A DNA stretch of 64,000 bases from an uncultured Helicobacteraceae bacterium (GCA_947588965.1 CANQAN010000008.1:1-64000), one strand, 5' to 3'; shown: positions 44,922 to 55,477, numbered from the stretch's first letter. The notes: generated from the letters alone by a model not told the origin. Translations and numbers: made by a program.

Positions 44922-45763
44922 TATGCCACCTTGCTAATAAGTTGATAGCAAAAATCCTTTTGCAATTCAAAATCACGCGGAATCCAAAGGATTCCAACCA
45001 TTCCCTTGATGTCTGCATTGCATTTAAGCAGTACATCCACCTCTCTCTTAGAATCCAAAAATCTTATATGTATTGGTAGATTTTCTTGCATTTTCCCGAC
45101 TGTACAAAATTGCTTTGAGGATTCTAATATCATTTGCCCTTGTGTGCTTTTTTGGAGATAGACGACAAGTCCGTCGTAGTTTTCTGGCTCTTCTAGTGTT
45201 TCAATTTCTTCGTTTTTGTCAATAGGCTTGGAGGGTTTAGAGTCTTGTGTGGATTCTAAGAATACAATTTCCACACTATGACTTAGGAATGCTAAGATTT
45301 TTGCGATATTTTTGGATTTTTTGTGTGTGTTTAAATCCGTGCCAATTATAATTGCATGGCGACCCTGCTTGAAGCTGTGAGCGATACTCTCTAATTCTTC
45401 TTCGGAGAGATTGCATTCTGAGCTTAGATGTCCTACATCAAGATTTTCTAGCGTCTTTGAATCTTTTAAGTTTTCGGGGCAGAGGGCATGGGCAAGTAAC
45501 GCACTTATGGATTCATCGCAACCCACTTCATAGAGAAAGTGCGTGATGCAAGGGTAGGGATTGAAATGTAGGGGATGGAGCAAAAACACCTCTCTTTGCC
45601 TATGAATATTATTGCTAGTGAGGTCAATATTGACTGATTTGAGCTTTGTAACAAAATCCTGAATGAATCCGCCAAACAATAGGATGTTTTTGCCCTCTAT
45701 CGCACATGGAAAAAATTTCGCATTTCCGCCATTTTGCAAGAAAGTCTCCACTAAAATACTCAT
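44921..45763 (-). CDS. Complex I accessory protein in the NuoF position (HP1265-like)
   Basis: The 280-aa protein stands where nuoF (FMN and NADH site) lies in most bacteria, but shows no FMN or NADH binding motif and no CxxCxxC cluster. It matches the position of H. pylori HP1265 as I recall it. Residues about 130-180 (SIAHSFKQGRHAIIIGTDLNTHKKSKNIAKILAFL) look like part of a NuoG-like molybdopterin domain. It probably forms a docking surface for a flavodoxin or ferredoxin donor; this is inference. ATGA and TAATG overlaps join it to both neighbours. Confidence 0.7.
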   Translation of the reverse strand: MSILVETFLQNGGNAKFFPCAIEGKNILLFGGFIQDFVTKLKSVNIDLTSNNIHRQREVFLLHPLHFNPYPCITHFLYEVGCDESISALLAHALCPENLKDSKTLENLDVGHLSSECNLSEEELESIAHSFKQGRHAIIIGTDLNTHKKSKNIAKILAFLSHSVEIVFLESTQDSKPSKPIDKNEEIETLEEPENYDGLVVYLQKSTQGQMILESSKQFCTVGKMQENLPIHIRFLDSKREVDVLLKCNADIKGMVGILWIPRDFELQKDFCYQLISKVA

Positions 45764-46005
45764 TGCTCAACCCTTTTTGTTTCTTTTCTCACAACAATCG
45801 TCCAATCCACTTCGTTGAATCGCAATGAATTAAGGAGTGTATTGCCACTTTCCTCAACAATGTCCGCGCTTTTTTGCACATTGGTAAAATCCAAAACTTC
45901 AAACAAAAAGATGCCGACCTCCCCTTGCTCTAATTCCACATTGAGGATGCTCTGTAAGCGTTGGCAAAAATCGTTTTTCAAATGTCTTAAATCAAAACGT
46001 TTCAT
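45760..46005 (-). CDS. Complex I accessory protein in the NuoE position (HP1264-like)
   Basis: The 81-aa protein replaces NuoE and lacks its four-cysteine 2Fe-2S motif, with a single cysteine in [10 protein letters not shown]. Its mixed alpha/beta pattern ([47 protein letters not shown]) suggests a small globular domain. It is the counterpart of H. pylori HP1264 by position and size. It overlaps nuoD and the next gene by 4 bp each. Confidence 0.7.
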   Translation of the reverse strand: MKRFDLRHLKNDFCQRLQSILNVELEQGEVGIFLFEVLDFTNVQKSADIVEESGNTLLNSLRFNEVDWTIVVRKETKRVEQ

Positions 46006-47231
46006 CGATCGATCTCCCCAAATACGATATTTGTGTTTCCGATAATGGTTACGACATCGGCAAGATAGTGTCCGGGCAATAAATCTTGCAAGACTCCTGT
46101 ATGAAAGAAACTTGGAGTGCGCATTTTAAGGCGGTAGGGATAGGGTTCGCCCTCACTTCTAATGAAAAATCCAAGCTCTCCCTTAGGGGATTCTGTGGGG
46201 ACATAAATCTCGCCTACAGGAGGACGCATACCCTGTGTCACCAAGACAAAATGTTGCATTAATGAGTAGTTTTGCGTCATAATTTGCTCTTTTGGCGCAG
46301 AAAAATAGCGCGTGTCTTCACACATTAAAAGCGTGTCAGTTTTAGGGTATTTCTCAATGAGTTGATGGAGAATCCTAATGCTCTGTCGCATTTCTTCCAT
46401 ATAGAGCAGATAGCGACCATAGCTGTCATTGCTCTCGCTAATTGGGATATCAAATTCTAATTCATCATACAATTCATAGGGCTCTTCGCGCCTAATATCC
46501 CATTCAATGCCACTTCCACGTAGCATCACGCCACTCAATCCCCAGCTTTTTGCCATTTCCGGAGTGATGATTCCAACATTTTCTAAACGCATCCTCCAAA
46601 TTCTATTTTCGCTCAAAATTCCCTCATAAGTCTGAATCTCTTTAGGAAGCAACTCCAAATAGGATTTTAACTTCTCAATCCAGCCATCGGGCAAATCCAA
46701 AGGGACACCGCCGATTCTTACACTGGAGTGTGTGAGTCGCGCCCCGCAGTAATCTTCAATCAAGTCGATTCCGTATTCTCTCTCTCTAAAACAATATAAA
46801 AAGATGCTCATCGCACCGACATCAAGGGCATGTGTCGCTAACCAAAACAAATGCGAAATGATGCGATTGAGTTCTAAAAGCATTGTGCGTATAACCTTAG
46901 CACGACGCGGAACGGTCACGTCTAAAAGTCTTTCAACCGATAACGCAAAAGCATAGTTGTTAGAGCTTGCGGCAATGTAGTCCATTCTATCTGTGGTGGG
47001 CAAAAATTCATTGTAGATCATATTTTCTGCCATTTTTTCCATACCACGATGCAGATAGCCAATATCGGGTGTTGCCTTGATGACTTTCTCACCCTCTAAT
47101 TCCAAAATCAAGCGCAATTGTCCATGTGCACTTGGATGCTGTGGTCCGAAATTCACCACCATGACATTGTCATTAATGCGATCAAATGCAACATTTTCAT
47201 AAAAAGGCATAAGTTTGTTTGCTTGTTGCAT
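46002..47231 (-). CDS. nuoD: NADH-quinone oxidoreductase subunit D
   Basis: This 49-kDa-type subunit forms the quinone pocket with NuoB. Diagnostic segments are [53 protein letters not shown], and the C-terminus [18 protein letters not shown]. Length of 409 aa is normal. Confidence 0.97.
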   Translation of the reverse strand: MQQANKLMPFYENVAFDRINDNVMVVNFGPQHPSAHGQLRLILELEGEKVIKATPDIGYLHRGMEKMAENMIYNEFLPTTDRMDYIAASSNNYAFALSVERLLDVTVPRRAKVIRTMLLELNRIISHLFWLATHALDVGAMSIFLYCFREREYGIDLIEDYCGARLTHSSVRIGGVPLDLPDGWIEKLKSYLELLPKEIQTYEGILSENRIWRMRLENVGIITPEMAKSWGLSGVMLRGSGIEWDIRREEPYELYDELEFDIPISESNDSYGRYLLYMEEMRQSIRILHQLIEKYPKTDTLLMCEDTRYFSAPKEQIMTQNYSLMQHFVLVTQGMRPPVGEIYVPTESPKGELGFFIRSEGEPYPYRLKMRTPSFFHTGVLQDLLPGHYLADVVTIIGNTNIVFGEIDR

Positions 47232-47233
47232 TG

Positions 47234-48031
47234 CTATTTCCTTTCTTTGAGTTCTTTTGAATGTTGCAAAGTTGCCTTAGATACAAACAAAACTCCATCT
47301 TCCTCTTGATAAGTGATAGGATGGGGTTTTTCTTCCTTAATCTCTTCTCCATAGCCCACTTCATACCCTAAATGTGAGAAACGTGTAGAATCGTAGCGAT
47401 CAATGCGCGCAGAATCCCTTTGCTCCGCTCCGATAATATCGCGATATTCTTTTCCAAAAATGGTATCCACCTCATACCATTGCGCCGCTTCATCGCCGTG
47501 CAGAGGATAACTCTTTAAAAGCGGATGTCCAACCCAATCATCAGGCATTAAAATACGCTTAGGATAAGGATGATTGAGGGGGAGGATTCCAAACATATCA
47601 TACATTTCGCGCTCACTCCAATTCGCACTGCTAAAGAGTGCGCTCACAGACTCTATGCGCGCTCCTTTTTTGAGAAAAGTCTTCACACGCAATCGCTTGG
47701 CTCTTTTTAAAGAAAGCATTTGATAAAAAATCTCAAATCCCCCCTTGTTTTGCAGATAATCTATGGCACTCATTTCGCTTAAAATATCATATCCCATAGA
47801 TTTTAGCATTTCTAGTGTCTGATAAATGGAATCTTTATCAACCCACAATACAAGTGTTTTGCGCTCAATGTAGGATTCTAAGATGTTAATGTGCGTACTC
47901 AAAGATTTCACATCAAGAGCGTATGTTTCATCGCTCTCTACTGCTTCCTTCGGGATGCTTGATGCGACATAGAATCTGTCTTTGTATGAAACTTGCTTTT
48001 GTGCATTCTTTTGAGGTTTATGCTCTCGCAT
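47234..48031 (-). CDS. nuoC: NADH-quinone oxidoreductase subunit C
   Basis: This 30-kDa-type subunit has the signature [44 protein letters not shown]. The first 30 residues are extra and polar; the C-terminal 40 residues extend past the usual end. It is separate from nuoD (unlike the fused NuoCD of E. coli), two bases upstream of it. Confidence 0.96.
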   Translation of the reverse strand: MREHKPQKNAQKQVSYKDRFYVASSIPKEAVESDETYALDVKSLSTHINILESYIERKTLVLWVDKDSIYQTLEMLKSMGYDILSEMSAIDYLQNKGGFEIFYQMLSLKRAKRLRVKTFLKKGARIESVSALFSSANWSEREMYDMFGILPLNHPYPKRILMPDDWVGHPLLKSYPLHGDEAAQWYEVDTIFGKEYRDIIGAEQRDSARIDRYDSTRFSHLGYEVGYGEEIKEEKPHPITYQEEDGVLFVSKATLQHSKELKERK

Positions 48032-48056
48032 GGATTTCCTTTAACTCCAAAATGAT

Positions 48057-48566
48057 TTAAATCAAACGTTTCGCTGTGCTGGAGCGATTTGATTTTTGTT
48101 TGCGAATTTTTTGTTGGAGAACCATTAGGGCGTATTCTAGCGTCTCTGGACGTGGGGAACAGCCGGGCAAGTAAATATCCACAGGAATGATTCTATCCAC
48201 ACCCTGAACAGTGGCGTATGTGTTAAACATTCCGCCCGTGTTTGCGCAACTTCCCATAGATATTACCCATTTAGGTTCGGGCATCTGATCATAGAGTCTG
48301 CGCACAAATTGCGCATGTTTTTTGGTCACCGTTCCTGCAATAATCATTACATCGCTCTGTCTTGGGCTTGCCCTAAATATTGTCCCAAATCGATCGACAT
48401 CGTAGCGACCCGCACCCGTTGCCATCATCTCGATCGCACAGCAAGCAAGACCATAAGTCATAGCCCACAACGAGTTGCTACGTCCCCAATTCAGCAATTT
48501 ATCAACGCTGGTAAGCGCAATGGGTAATCCACCACTTTGTAGGTAATTTACTTCATGCTCTGCCAT
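48057..48566 (-). CDS. nuoB: NADH-quinone oxidoreductase subunit B
   Basis: NuoB carries cluster N2, the last before quinone: [18 protein letters not shown], then [37 protein letters not shown]. The track starts at 48587, but AAAGGAG before ATG 48566 (MAEHEVNYL) decides the start, giving 169 aa and a 19-bp overlap with nuoA. Confidence 0.97.
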   Translation of the reverse strand: MAEHEVNYLQSGGLPIALTSVDKLLNWGRSNSLWAMTYGLACCAIEMMATGAGRYDVDRFGTIFRASPRQSDVMIIAGTVTKKHAQFVRRLYDQMPEPKWVISMGSCANTGGMFNTYATVQGVDRIIPVDIYLPGCSPRPETLEYALMVLQQKIRKQKSNRSSTAKRLI

Positions 48567-48946
48567 TGTAGGGCTCCTTTTCTCCATGCATAAATAAAAC
48601 CAAATAACAAAAGACCGATAAATAAAAGCATTTCTACAAAACCAAAGACTCCTAAAATTTGGAAATCAATAGCCCAAGGAAACATAAAAATAATCTCTAT
48701 ATCAAAGAGGATAAAGAGCAATGCCATGATATAGAATTGCGATGCGATTCTATTGGGTTGTTTTGTCGGTGCTAAGCCACATTCATAGGGGGCTAACTTG
48801 AGCTTTTGTGTGTTTTTGTTTGCAAATCTCCTTCCGACAAAACGCGAAAGAAAGGTCGTGGCCAAAAATGCCACAAAAGTAAAAATAAATATAGCAAAAA
48901 CGCCAAAATAGGGATGTGAGACACTTAATTGAGATGCGAGAGACAC
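48548..48946 (-). CDS. nuoA: NADH-quinone oxidoreductase subunit A
   Basis: This three-helix membrane subunit contains the conserved [42 protein letters not shown] region. The track start at 48985 is a GTG that overlaps the promoter -10 box, so it is unlikely. I choose GTG 48946 ([14 protein letters not shown]), with GGAGG nine to ten bases upstream; the 132-aa product matches the size expected in Helicobacter. It is the first gene of the nuo operon. Confidence 0.9.
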   Translation of the reverse strand: MSLASQLSVSHPYFGVFAIFIFTFVAFLATTFLSRFVGRRFANKNTQKLKLAPYECGLAPTKQPNRIASQFYIMALLFILFDIEIIFMFPWAIDFQILGVFGFVEMLLFIGLLLFGFIYAWRKGALQWQSMK

Positions 48947-48975
48947 GATTTGAAATCCTCCAAAACTTTTTGCAT

Positions 48976-48981
48976 ATCTTA
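48976..48981 (-). promoter_or_regulatory. Extended -10 box (TGC-TAAGAT) for the nuo operon
   Basis: On the minus strand CTGTGCTAAGATATGC lies 30-35 bp before the nuoA GTG chosen. No -35 is obvious, as usual for this group. The rest of the 48947-49259 gap, divergent between nuoA and typA, holds an AT-rich hairpin (49109-49141) and the typA promoter, with no convincing ORF. Confidence 0.5.
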
Positions 48982-49108
48982 GCACAGTTTGCTTAAAAAT
49001 CTAAGAATTTTAAAACACAAACATGAACTGAGTAACAAAACTGAATAGTTATCTTAAATTCAATAAAAATATTCTTAAAAACAAAGAATTTGCAGAATTT
49101 AAAAGTGT

Positions 49109-49141
49109 GAGAGTGTTTAGAAAAAATATTTTTTAACTCTC
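49109..49141. repeat. AT-rich imperfect inverted repeat between nuoA and typA
   Basis: GAGAGT pairs with ACTCTC around an internal AAAAAATATTTTTT palindrome with a small asymmetric loop. It lies midway between two divergent promoters. It could be a cruciform or a protein-binding site; nothing more is shown. Confidence 0.3.
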
Positions 49142-49223
49142 TAAGCTTGTATTTTAGGGCAGTATGATGTTTTGAGTCAAAGAGAGGCTTGTGGCTAGAA
49201 TTTTTTATTAAGTTTTTAAAGGG

Positions 49224-49229
49224 CATAAT
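49224..49229 (+). promoter_or_regulatory. Candidate -10 box (CATAAT) for typA
   Basis: AAAGGGCATAATAGC lies about 30 bp before the typA ATG, preceded by T-rich tracts. Confidence 0.45.
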
Positions 49230-49259
49230 AGCAAACCATTTTTGTTTGTAAGGGAAAGA

Positions 49260-51059
49260 ATGCAAGAGATTAGGAATATCGCGGTGATTGCGCATGTTGA
49301 TCACGGGAAAACGACACTCGTGGATGGACTTTTGAGGCAATCAGGAACATTTGCAAGTCATGAGCAAGTTGATGAGCGCGTGATGGATAGCAATGAGATT
49401 GAAAAGGAAAGAGGAATTACGATTCTTTCTAAAAACACAGCCATCCATTACAAAGGCACGAAAATTAATATCATTGACACACCCGGACATGCCGATTTTG
49501 GCGGTGAGGTTGAGCGCGTTTTGAAAATGGTCGATGGCGTGTTATTACTTGTTGATGCGCAAGAGGGCGTGATGCCACAGACAAAATTTGTTGTCAAAAA
49601 GGCTCTAGCCTTAGGGATTCGTCCTATTGTTGTGGTTAATAAGATTGACAAACCTGCCGCTGAACCTGATAGAGTGGTTGATGAGGTGTTTGATTTGTTT
49701 TCTGCAATGGATGCCAATGAGGAACAACTTGACTTTCCTGTCGTTTATGCGGCTGCTCGTGAGGGATATGCGATAAAGGAATTAGATGATGAAAAAAAGA
49801 ATCTGGAGCCTTTGTTTGATGCTATTTTGGAGCATGTGCCATTGCCAAGTGGTGAGGATAAAAATCCCTTACAGATTCAGATATTCACACTTGATTATGA
49901 CAATTATGTGGGGAAAATCGGAATTGCTCGAATATTCAATGGGCATGTCAAAAAGGGTGAAAATGTCATGCTCGCAAAGAGTAATGGAGAGAAAATCACG
50001 GGTAAAATCACAAAATTAATCGGCTTTTATGGACTTGCGCGCACAGAGATTGAAGAGGCTCAAGCAGGTGATATTGTCGCACTTGCGGGATTCCATTCTA
50101 TCAATGTTGGGGATTCTATCGTCGATCCAAATAATCCTATTCCCCTTGATCCTATGCATTTAGAAGAGCCAACAATGAGTGTGAATTTCGCTGTGAATGA
50201 CTCTCCTTTTGCTGGGACAGAAGGCAAACATGTGACAGCAAATAAGCTTAAAGAGCGTCTTGAAAAAGAAATGCAGACAAATATTGCCATGAAAGTAGAG
50301 GAACTTGGTGAGGGCAAGTTTAAAATTAGTGGGCGCGGAGAGTTGCAAATCACAATTTTAGCAGAAAATTTGCGCAGGGAAGATTATGAGTTTAGCATTT
50401 CGCGACCTGAAGTGATTGTTAAAGAGATTAAAGGAGAGAAATGTGAGCCTTTTGAATCCCTTGTTATAGATACTCCACAGGATTATTCAGGAAGTGTGAT
50501 TGAAAAACTTGGGCGCAGGAAGGCGGAATTAAAAGCCATGAATCCTATGGGTGAGGGCTATACGCGTTTAGAATTTGAGATTCCTGCGCGAGGATTGATT
50601 GGCTATCGGAGTGAGTTTTTGACAGACACAAAAGGTGAGGGCGTGATGAATAACAGCTTTTTGGAGTTTCGTCCTTTCAGTGGAAACGTGGAAACAAGAA
50701 GCAATGGAGCGTTGATTTCTATGGAAAACGGAGAGGCGACCCCTTTTTCTTTGGGCAATATTCAAGAACGTGGTGCTTTGTTTATCGCGCCGCAGACGAA
50801 AGTTTATGTGGGAATGATCATCGGTGAGCATAGTCGCGAAAATGACTTAGATGTGAATCCTATTAAAGCAAAACATCTCACAAACATGCGTGCAAGTGGA
50901 AGTGATGAGGCAATTAAATTGACACCACCACGTGATTTGAATCTGGAAAGGGCCTTAGAGTGGATTGAAGAGGATGAGATTTTAGAAGTGACACCAAAGA
51001 ATATTAGAATCCGCAAAAAGATTCTTGACCCAACGCAGAGAAAACGAAAGAAAGGCTAG
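49260..51059 (+). CDS. typA: Ribosome-associated GTPase TypA/BipA
   Basis: This translational GTPase is linked to stress growth and ribosome assembly. G1 is [10 protein letters not shown] at residues 11-20, then [12 protein letters not shown] (G2), [12 protein letters not shown] (G3) and VVNKIDKP (G4). The EF-G-like domains III and V and the TypA-specific C-terminal domain follow. ATG 49260 after AAGGGAAAG is chosen over 49242, giving 599 aa. It heads a plus-strand run with the nitroreductase, nrdA and phoH genes. Confidence 0.96.
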   Translation: MQEIRNIAVIAHVDHGKTTLVDGLLRQSGTFASHEQVDERVMDSNEIEKERGITILSKNTAIHYKGTKINIIDTPGHADFGGEVERVLKMVDGVLLLVDAQEGVMPQTKFVVKKALALGIRPIVVVNKIDKPAAEPDRVVDEVFDLFSAMDANEEQLDFPVVYAAAREGYAIKELDDEKKNLEPLFDAILEHVPLPSGEDKNPLQIQIFTLDYDNYVGKIGIARIFNGHVKKGENVMLAKSNGEKITGKITKLIGFYGLARTEIEEAQAGDIVALAGFHSINVGDSIVDPNNPIPLDPMHLEEPTMSVNFAVNDSPFAGTEGKHVTANKLKERLEKEMQTNIAMKVEELGEGKFKISGRGELQITILAENLRREDYEFSISRPEVIVKEIKGEKCEPFESLVIDTPQDYSGSVIEKLGRRKAELKAMNPMGEGYTRLEFEIPARGLIGYRSEFLTDTKGEGVMNNSFLEFRPFSGNVETRSNGALISMENGEATPFSLGNIQERGALFIAPQTKVYVGMIIGEHSRENDLDVNPIKAKHLTNMRASGSDEAIKLTPPRDLNLERALEWIEEDEILEVTPKNIRIRKKILDPTQRKRKKG

Positions 51060-51074
51060 TCATGGAGGGAAAGT

Positions 51075-51701
51075 ATGAATGAATTTTTGAAATCAATAGA
51101 ATTTCGGCATGCATGCAAGTTGTTTGATACAAACAAAAAGATTCCACAGGAGACTTTTAAAGAGATCTTAGAAGTGGGGAGGTTAAGCCCGAGTTCTTTT
51201 GGTGTGGAGCCTACAAGAATGGTTGTTGTGCGCAGTGAAGCCACTAAGGCTGATTTGAGACCTCTATGCTGGAATCAAGAGCAAATCACAAGCGCGAGTG
51301 AAGTTGTGATTTATAAGACTTTGCAACAGCAAGTTATTCCGCCAAGCGCGTATTTAGAGGGTATTGTAAAAAGAAAAACATCAAAGCAAGAAGTGCTTGA
51401 GAAGTTTTATCAGACATTAAGAGGGCATTTAGAGTCGCGGGGATATTTGAATGGAGATTGCATTAAGCATTGGGTAGCTCTGCAGGCTTACATTATGGCA
51501 ACTTATATGGTTGCCTATGTGAGTTATTTGAATATTGATTCTTGCTATATTGAGGGATTCAATCCGCAAGAAGTGGAGAAATATTTAAATTTAGATACAA
51601 CAAAGGAGCGCGTAGCTCTTATTGTGTGCTTTGGTTATAGAGCAAAGCAACAACAAGAGCGCTATCGTTTGAGCTTAGATGAACTTGTAGAGTACAGATA
51701 A
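51075..51701 (+). CDS. frxA: NAD(P)H-flavin nitroreductase, FrxA/RdxA-like
   Basis: This is a 208-aa FMN-dependent oxidoreductase. It opens SIEFRHACKLFDTNKKI, with EVGRLSPSSFGVEP near residues 35-50 and IDSCYIEGFNPQEVEKYL near 155, matching H. pylori FrxA more than RdxA. Such enzymes reduce quinones and nitro compounds and in H. pylori influence metronidazole activation. The symbol is by resemblance. GGAGGGAAAGT precedes the ATG. Confidence 0.8.
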   Translation: MNEFLKSIEFRHACKLFDTNKKIPQETFKEILEVGRLSPSSFGVEPTRMVVVRSEATKADLRPLCWNQEQITSASEVVIYKTLQQQVIPPSAYLEGIVKRKTSKQEVLEKFYQTLRGHLESRGYLNGDCIKHWVALQAYIMATYMVAYVSYLNIDSCYIEGFNPQEVEKYLNLDTTKERVALIVCFGYRAKQQQERYRLSLDELVEYR

Positions 51702-51711
51702 AGGGGCAAAA

Positions 51712-54084
51712 ATGCTAACAGTAATTAAAAGAGATGGGCGCATTGAGCCCTTAGATGTGACAAAGATTCAAAAATACACACATGATGCGGTAATGGGGTT
51801 AGAGGGTGTTTCGCAAAGTGAGCTTGAAGTGGATGCGAAATTGCAATTCCGCGACAAAATCACTACACAAGAGATTCAGCAAACGCTCATTAAAACAGCA
51901 GTAGATAAGGTTGATATTGATTGCCCAAATTGGACATTTGTCGCCGCAAGACTTTTTTTGTATGATTTGTATCATCGCGTGAATGGATTCAATGGTTATA
52001 AGAGTTTGCGCGAATATTTGGAACGTGGAGAGAGGGAGAATCGCATTATTTGCGGTATGAAAGAGAAGTTTGATTTAGATAGATTGGATAAGAAAATTGA
52101 TGCGACAAGAGATTTGCAGTTTAATTATTTGGGAATCAAAACACTCTATGATCGCTATTTGTTAAAGAGCAAAACGGGTGATCCTATCGAGTTACCACAG
52201 CATATGTTTATGGCTATCTCAATGTTTCTTGCGCAAAACGAAAAAGACCCTAATGCTTGGGCAGAAAAATTCTATGATCTCATTTCTAAATTTGAAGTGA
52301 TGGTGGCAACACCTACACTCTCTAATGCTCGTACACCACGACACCAATTGAGCTCCTGCTATGTGGGCAGTACGCCTGATAGTATAGAGGGGATTTTTGA
52401 TTCCTATAAAGAAATGGCTCTTTTAAGCAAATATGGTGGAGGAATCGGCTGGGATTTTTCCAAGATTCGTGGTCTTGGGAGCTTTATTGATGGGCATAGG
52501 AATGCAGCAGGTGGTGTGATTCCCTTTTTGAAAATCACAAATGACATTGCCATTGCAGTGGATCAGTTGGGGACAAGAAAGGGAGCAATTTCTGTCTATT
52601 TGGAGCCTTGGCACAGCGATATTTTTGACTTTGTAGATATTAAGAAAAATAGCGGTGAAGAGCGACGTAGGACACATGATTTGTTTCCTGCGCTTTGGAT
52701 TCCCGATTTGTTTATGAAGCGCGTAGAAGAAGATGGACTGTGGAGTTTATTTGACGCGCTCACTTGTTCAGATTTGACTAATCTCTATGGTGAGCAATTT
52801 GAAGCACGTTATGTGCAATACGAGCAAGATTCTAGCATTGCCAGAGAAACGATTAAGGCAAAGGATTTGTGGAAGAAAATCTTAATGAGTTATTTTGAGG
52901 TGGGTTCTCCCTTTTTATGTTTCAAAGACAATGCCAATCGTGCAAATCCCAATTCACACGCAGGAATCATCAGAAGCTCAAATCTCTGCACAGAGATTTT
53001 CCAAAACACAGAGCCTAATACGATTTTTATCCGTGTAGAATACGAAGATGGAACGATAGAAGATTTTCCAGAGCATCAAGAAGTCATCACAGATTGTGGA
53101 ATCAGAAAGCTATCAAACAAAATCACATCCACAGACACCATTGGCGACAAAAAGGTCTTTATTGCACAAAAGGAATCCAAAGACGGAAAAACTGCAGTGT
53201 GCAATCTCGCTTCTGTAAATCTCTCTAAAATCCACACAAAAGAGGACATTGAGCGCGTCATACCTATTGCTATTAGAATGCTTGATAATGTCATCGATCT
53301 CAATTTTTATCCCAATCGTAAGGTCAAAGTCACGAACCTTGACACACGTGCCATCGGATTAGGCGTTATGGGAGAGGCACAAATGTTGGCAGAATCGCGT
53401 ATAGAATGGGGAAGTGATAAGCATTTAAAAAAGATCGATGAAGTGATGGAAATGATCAGCTATAATGCCATTAAATCCAGCTGTGAGTTGGCGCAAGAAA
53501 AGGGTGTGTATAATAACTTCGTCGGTTCTCTTTGGAGTCAAGGGATTTTTCCGATTGACAATGCAAACAACGAGGCAAAAAAGCTTGTTGATCGGGGCGG
53601 ATTGTTTGGGCTTGTCTATGATTGGGATGCTTTGAGGGAGGAAGTGAAAACAAAGGGAATCCGCAATGGTTATTTGATGGCCATTGCACCGACAAGTTCT
53701 ATTTCTATTTTGGTTGGGACGACACAAACGATAGAGCCAATTTATAAGCGCAAATGGTTTGAGGAGAATTTGAGTGGATTGATTCCTGTTGTTGCGCCAA
53801 ATTTGAGCTTGGAAAATTGGAATTATTATGCTTCTGCCTACGAGATTGATCAGAGATTGCTTGTCAAAGCTGCAGCGGTGCGACAAAAATGGATTGATCA
53901 GGGACAGAGTACAAATATTTTTATGTCCTTGAATCTTGTGAGCGGAAAATATTTGAATGAAATTTATATGCTTGCTTGGAAATTGGGACTTAAATCAACT
54001 TATTACCTGCGCTCACAGAGTGTAGAAGCAGAGAGCGGGACGGAAGCCGTTGATAGAAGTATAGAGTGCGAGGGCTGCCAATAA
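51712..54084 (+). CDS. nrdA: Ribonucleoside-diphosphate reductase alpha subunit (class Ia)
   Basis: NrdA reduces ribonucleotides to deoxyribonucleotides. The ATP-cone is at residues 1-90 (VIKRDGRIEPLDVTKIQKYTHDA). The active-site cysteine is in RHQLSSCYVGST, with SSNLCTEIFQ holding the catalytic Asn/Cys/Glu. The radical-relay tyrosine pair is in STYYLRSQS, and the C-terminal CEGC is the redox-shuttling pair. Length is 790 aa. nrdB is not in the window. AAAGGGGC precedes the ATG. Confidence 0.97.
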   Translation: MLTVIKRDGRIEPLDVTKIQKYTHDAVMGLEGVSQSELEVDAKLQFRDKITTQEIQQTLIKTAVDKVDIDCPNWTFVAARLFLYDLYHRVNGFNGYKSLREYLERGERENRIICGMKEKFDLDRLDKKIDATRDLQFNYLGIKTLYDRYLLKSKTGDPIELPQHMFMAISMFLAQNEKDPNAWAEKFYDLISKFEVMVATPTLSNARTPRHQLSSCYVGSTPDSIEGIFDSYKEMALLSKYGGGIGWDFSKIRGLGSFIDGHRNAAGGVIPFLKITNDIAIAVDQLGTRKGAISVYLEPWHSDIFDFVDIKKNSGEERRRTHDLFPALWIPDLFMKRVEEDGLWSLFDALTCSDLTNLYGEQFEARYVQYEQDSSIARETIKAKDLWKKILMSYFEVGSPFLCFKDNANRANPNSHAGIIRSSNLCTEIFQNTEPNTIFIRVEYEDGTIEDFPEHQEVITDCGIRKLSNKITSTDTIGDKKVFIAQKESKDGKTAVCNLASVNLSKIHTKEDIERVIPIAIRMLDNVIDLNFYPNRKVKVTNLDTRAIGLGVMGEAQMLAESRIEWGSDKHLKKIDEVMEMISYNAIKSSCELAQEKGVYNNFVGSLWSQGIFPIDNANNEAKKLVDRGGLFGLVYDWDALREEVKTKGIRNGYLMAIAPTSSISILVGTTQTIEPIYKRKWFEENLSGLIPVVAPNLSLENWNYYASAYEIDQRLLVKAAAVRQKWIDQGQSTNIFMSLNLVSGKYLNEIYMLAWKLGLKSTYYLRSQSVEAESGTEAVDRSIECEGCQ

Positions 54085-55476
54085 GTGAAAAAATCCTATT
54101 TGGTGGATACTTCAATCCTTTTAGACGATGTGGAGAATCTTTTCTTTCTCTCTCAAAATGGTGAGAATGTGATTTTTATCTGCGATGTAACCTTGAGTGA
54201 ATTGGATAAAAAGAAAGATTCAGACAGCGAGATGGGGTTTTTTGCACGAGAATTTTTTAGAAATATTCTTAGTGATTCTGCTTGTATTTCGGAATTTAAG
54301 GCCTTGAGAGACGATGTGATTCATACGATATATTTTTGTATCAATCACTCTAAGATTCCTCTACAAATCATTCATCGTCCGCTCTATGCGACAAGAGTGC
54401 AGGATTATGGGCTCAATGATGCAAGGATTCTAGAGATTGCACGAGATTATTCTTTAATTTTACTGACAAATGATATCTCTTTGAAAGTCTATGCGCTCTC
54501 TTTGAGTGTTGCCTCACAATCCCTCATGCGCGACAGAATTGAGAATCTGCAAGAGATCGATTTTTTGACACATTTTGAGATCCATAGGGATAATATCAAG
54601 GAAAATCTAGAAAAACAAGAATCCTTCAAAGCCCTTAAAAATTGGAGTTTGATAGAGATTTCTGAGCTTGATAATACGGAAAATAGCCTCTATTTGACAG
54701 GCAAAAAACATTATGGCTTGAAAGTTGATGACGCGCTAGAAATGCTTGACTTTGACGCACGTTTAGAAGAGGATTCTTTTTATGTTAAGCCCATTAATTT
54801 GGAGCAGAAATTTCTCTATACACTCCTCACACATCCTAAGAATAGAATCACAATCTGTAGCGGAGCCACAGGGAGTGGCAAAACTCTCATTGCACTGCAA
54901 GCGGGATTGCATTTACTGAAAAAGGGAGAGGTGAGCGGAATTGTTTATTTGCGTAACACCATCACGGCAAATGACAAAGAAGCAGAGCTTGGATTCCGCA
55001 AGGGAGATGAAAATCAAAAGTTGAGTTATTTTATGTATCCCCTCTTTAGCGTGATTAACTTTATGATCACAAAGTTACAAAAGGAATCTTTAGCAAAGCG
55101 CATTGAATATCGTGGCAGTGCGGATGGCATAGAGAGTAGGGAGGCGACAGAATATTTTCTCAATAAGCACAATATTGAAATGCTAGACATTGCCCACGCA
55201 AGAGGCGTGAGCATCGCAAGGAAGTTTGTGATATTTGATGAGGCACAAAATGCTTCTAATGCGACAATCAAGCTTATTGGGACGCGTATGGCAGAGGATT
55301 CAAGGATTGTTTTTTTAGGCGATCCTATGCAAATTGATCATCCCTATTTAAGCAAATATCGCAATGGTTTAGTGAGTCTGCTTAAAAAGGCCAAGCAAGA
55401 TCACTTCCTTAGCGGAATCGTCTTACATCAAACGATTCGGAGTGAGATTGCGGGTTGGTTTGAGGAAAATTTTTGA
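54085..55476 (+). CDS. PIN-PhoH family ATPase (PhoH2-like)
   Basis: The N-terminal PIN domain (residues 1-140) shows the acidic nuclease residues in LVDTSILLDDVENL, SELDKKKDSD, NDARILE and LLTNDISLK. The C-terminal PhoH ATPase domain has Walker A ICSGATGSGKTLIALQ near residue 260 and Walker B FVIFDEAQNAS, then GDPMQIDHPYLS. PhoH2 proteins are RNA helicase/RNase hybrids related to toxin-antitoxin PIN proteins. GTG starts on the base after the nrdA stop, so coupling is likely. No antitoxin-like gene is adjacent. Confidence 0.9.
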   Translation: MKKSYLVDTSILLDDVENLFFLSQNGENVIFICDVTLSELDKKKDSDSEMGFFAREFFRNILSDSACISEFKALRDDVIHTIYFCINHSKIPLQIIHRPLYATRVQDYGLNDARILEIARDYSLILLTNDISLKVYALSLSVASQSLMRDRIENLQEIDFLTHFEIHRDNIKENLEKQESFKALKNWSLIEISELDNTENSLYLTGKKHYGLKVDDALEMLDFDARLEEDSFYVKPINLEQKFLYTLLTHPKNRITICSGATGSGKTLIALQAGLHLLKKGEVSGIVYLRNTITANDKEAELGFRKGDENQKLSYFMYPLFSVINFMITKLQKESLAKRIEYRGSADGIESREATEYFLNKHNIEMLDIAHARGVSIARKFVIFDEAQNASNATIKLIGTRMAEDSRIVFLGDPMQIDHPYLSKYRNGLVSLLKKAKQDHFLSGIVLHQTIRSEIAGWFEENF

Positions 55477-55477
55477 A

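Noticed and set aside
44921-46005. nuoE and nuoF proper
   Set aside because: The cysteine, FMN and NADH motifs of those subunits are absent. Only the gene positions match.
48993-49340. ORF of 115 aa on the minus strand between nuoA and typA
   Set aside because: It covers the typA start and the AT-rich intergenic region, has no ribosome binding site, and its composition follows the AT-rich DNA rather than protein-like usage.
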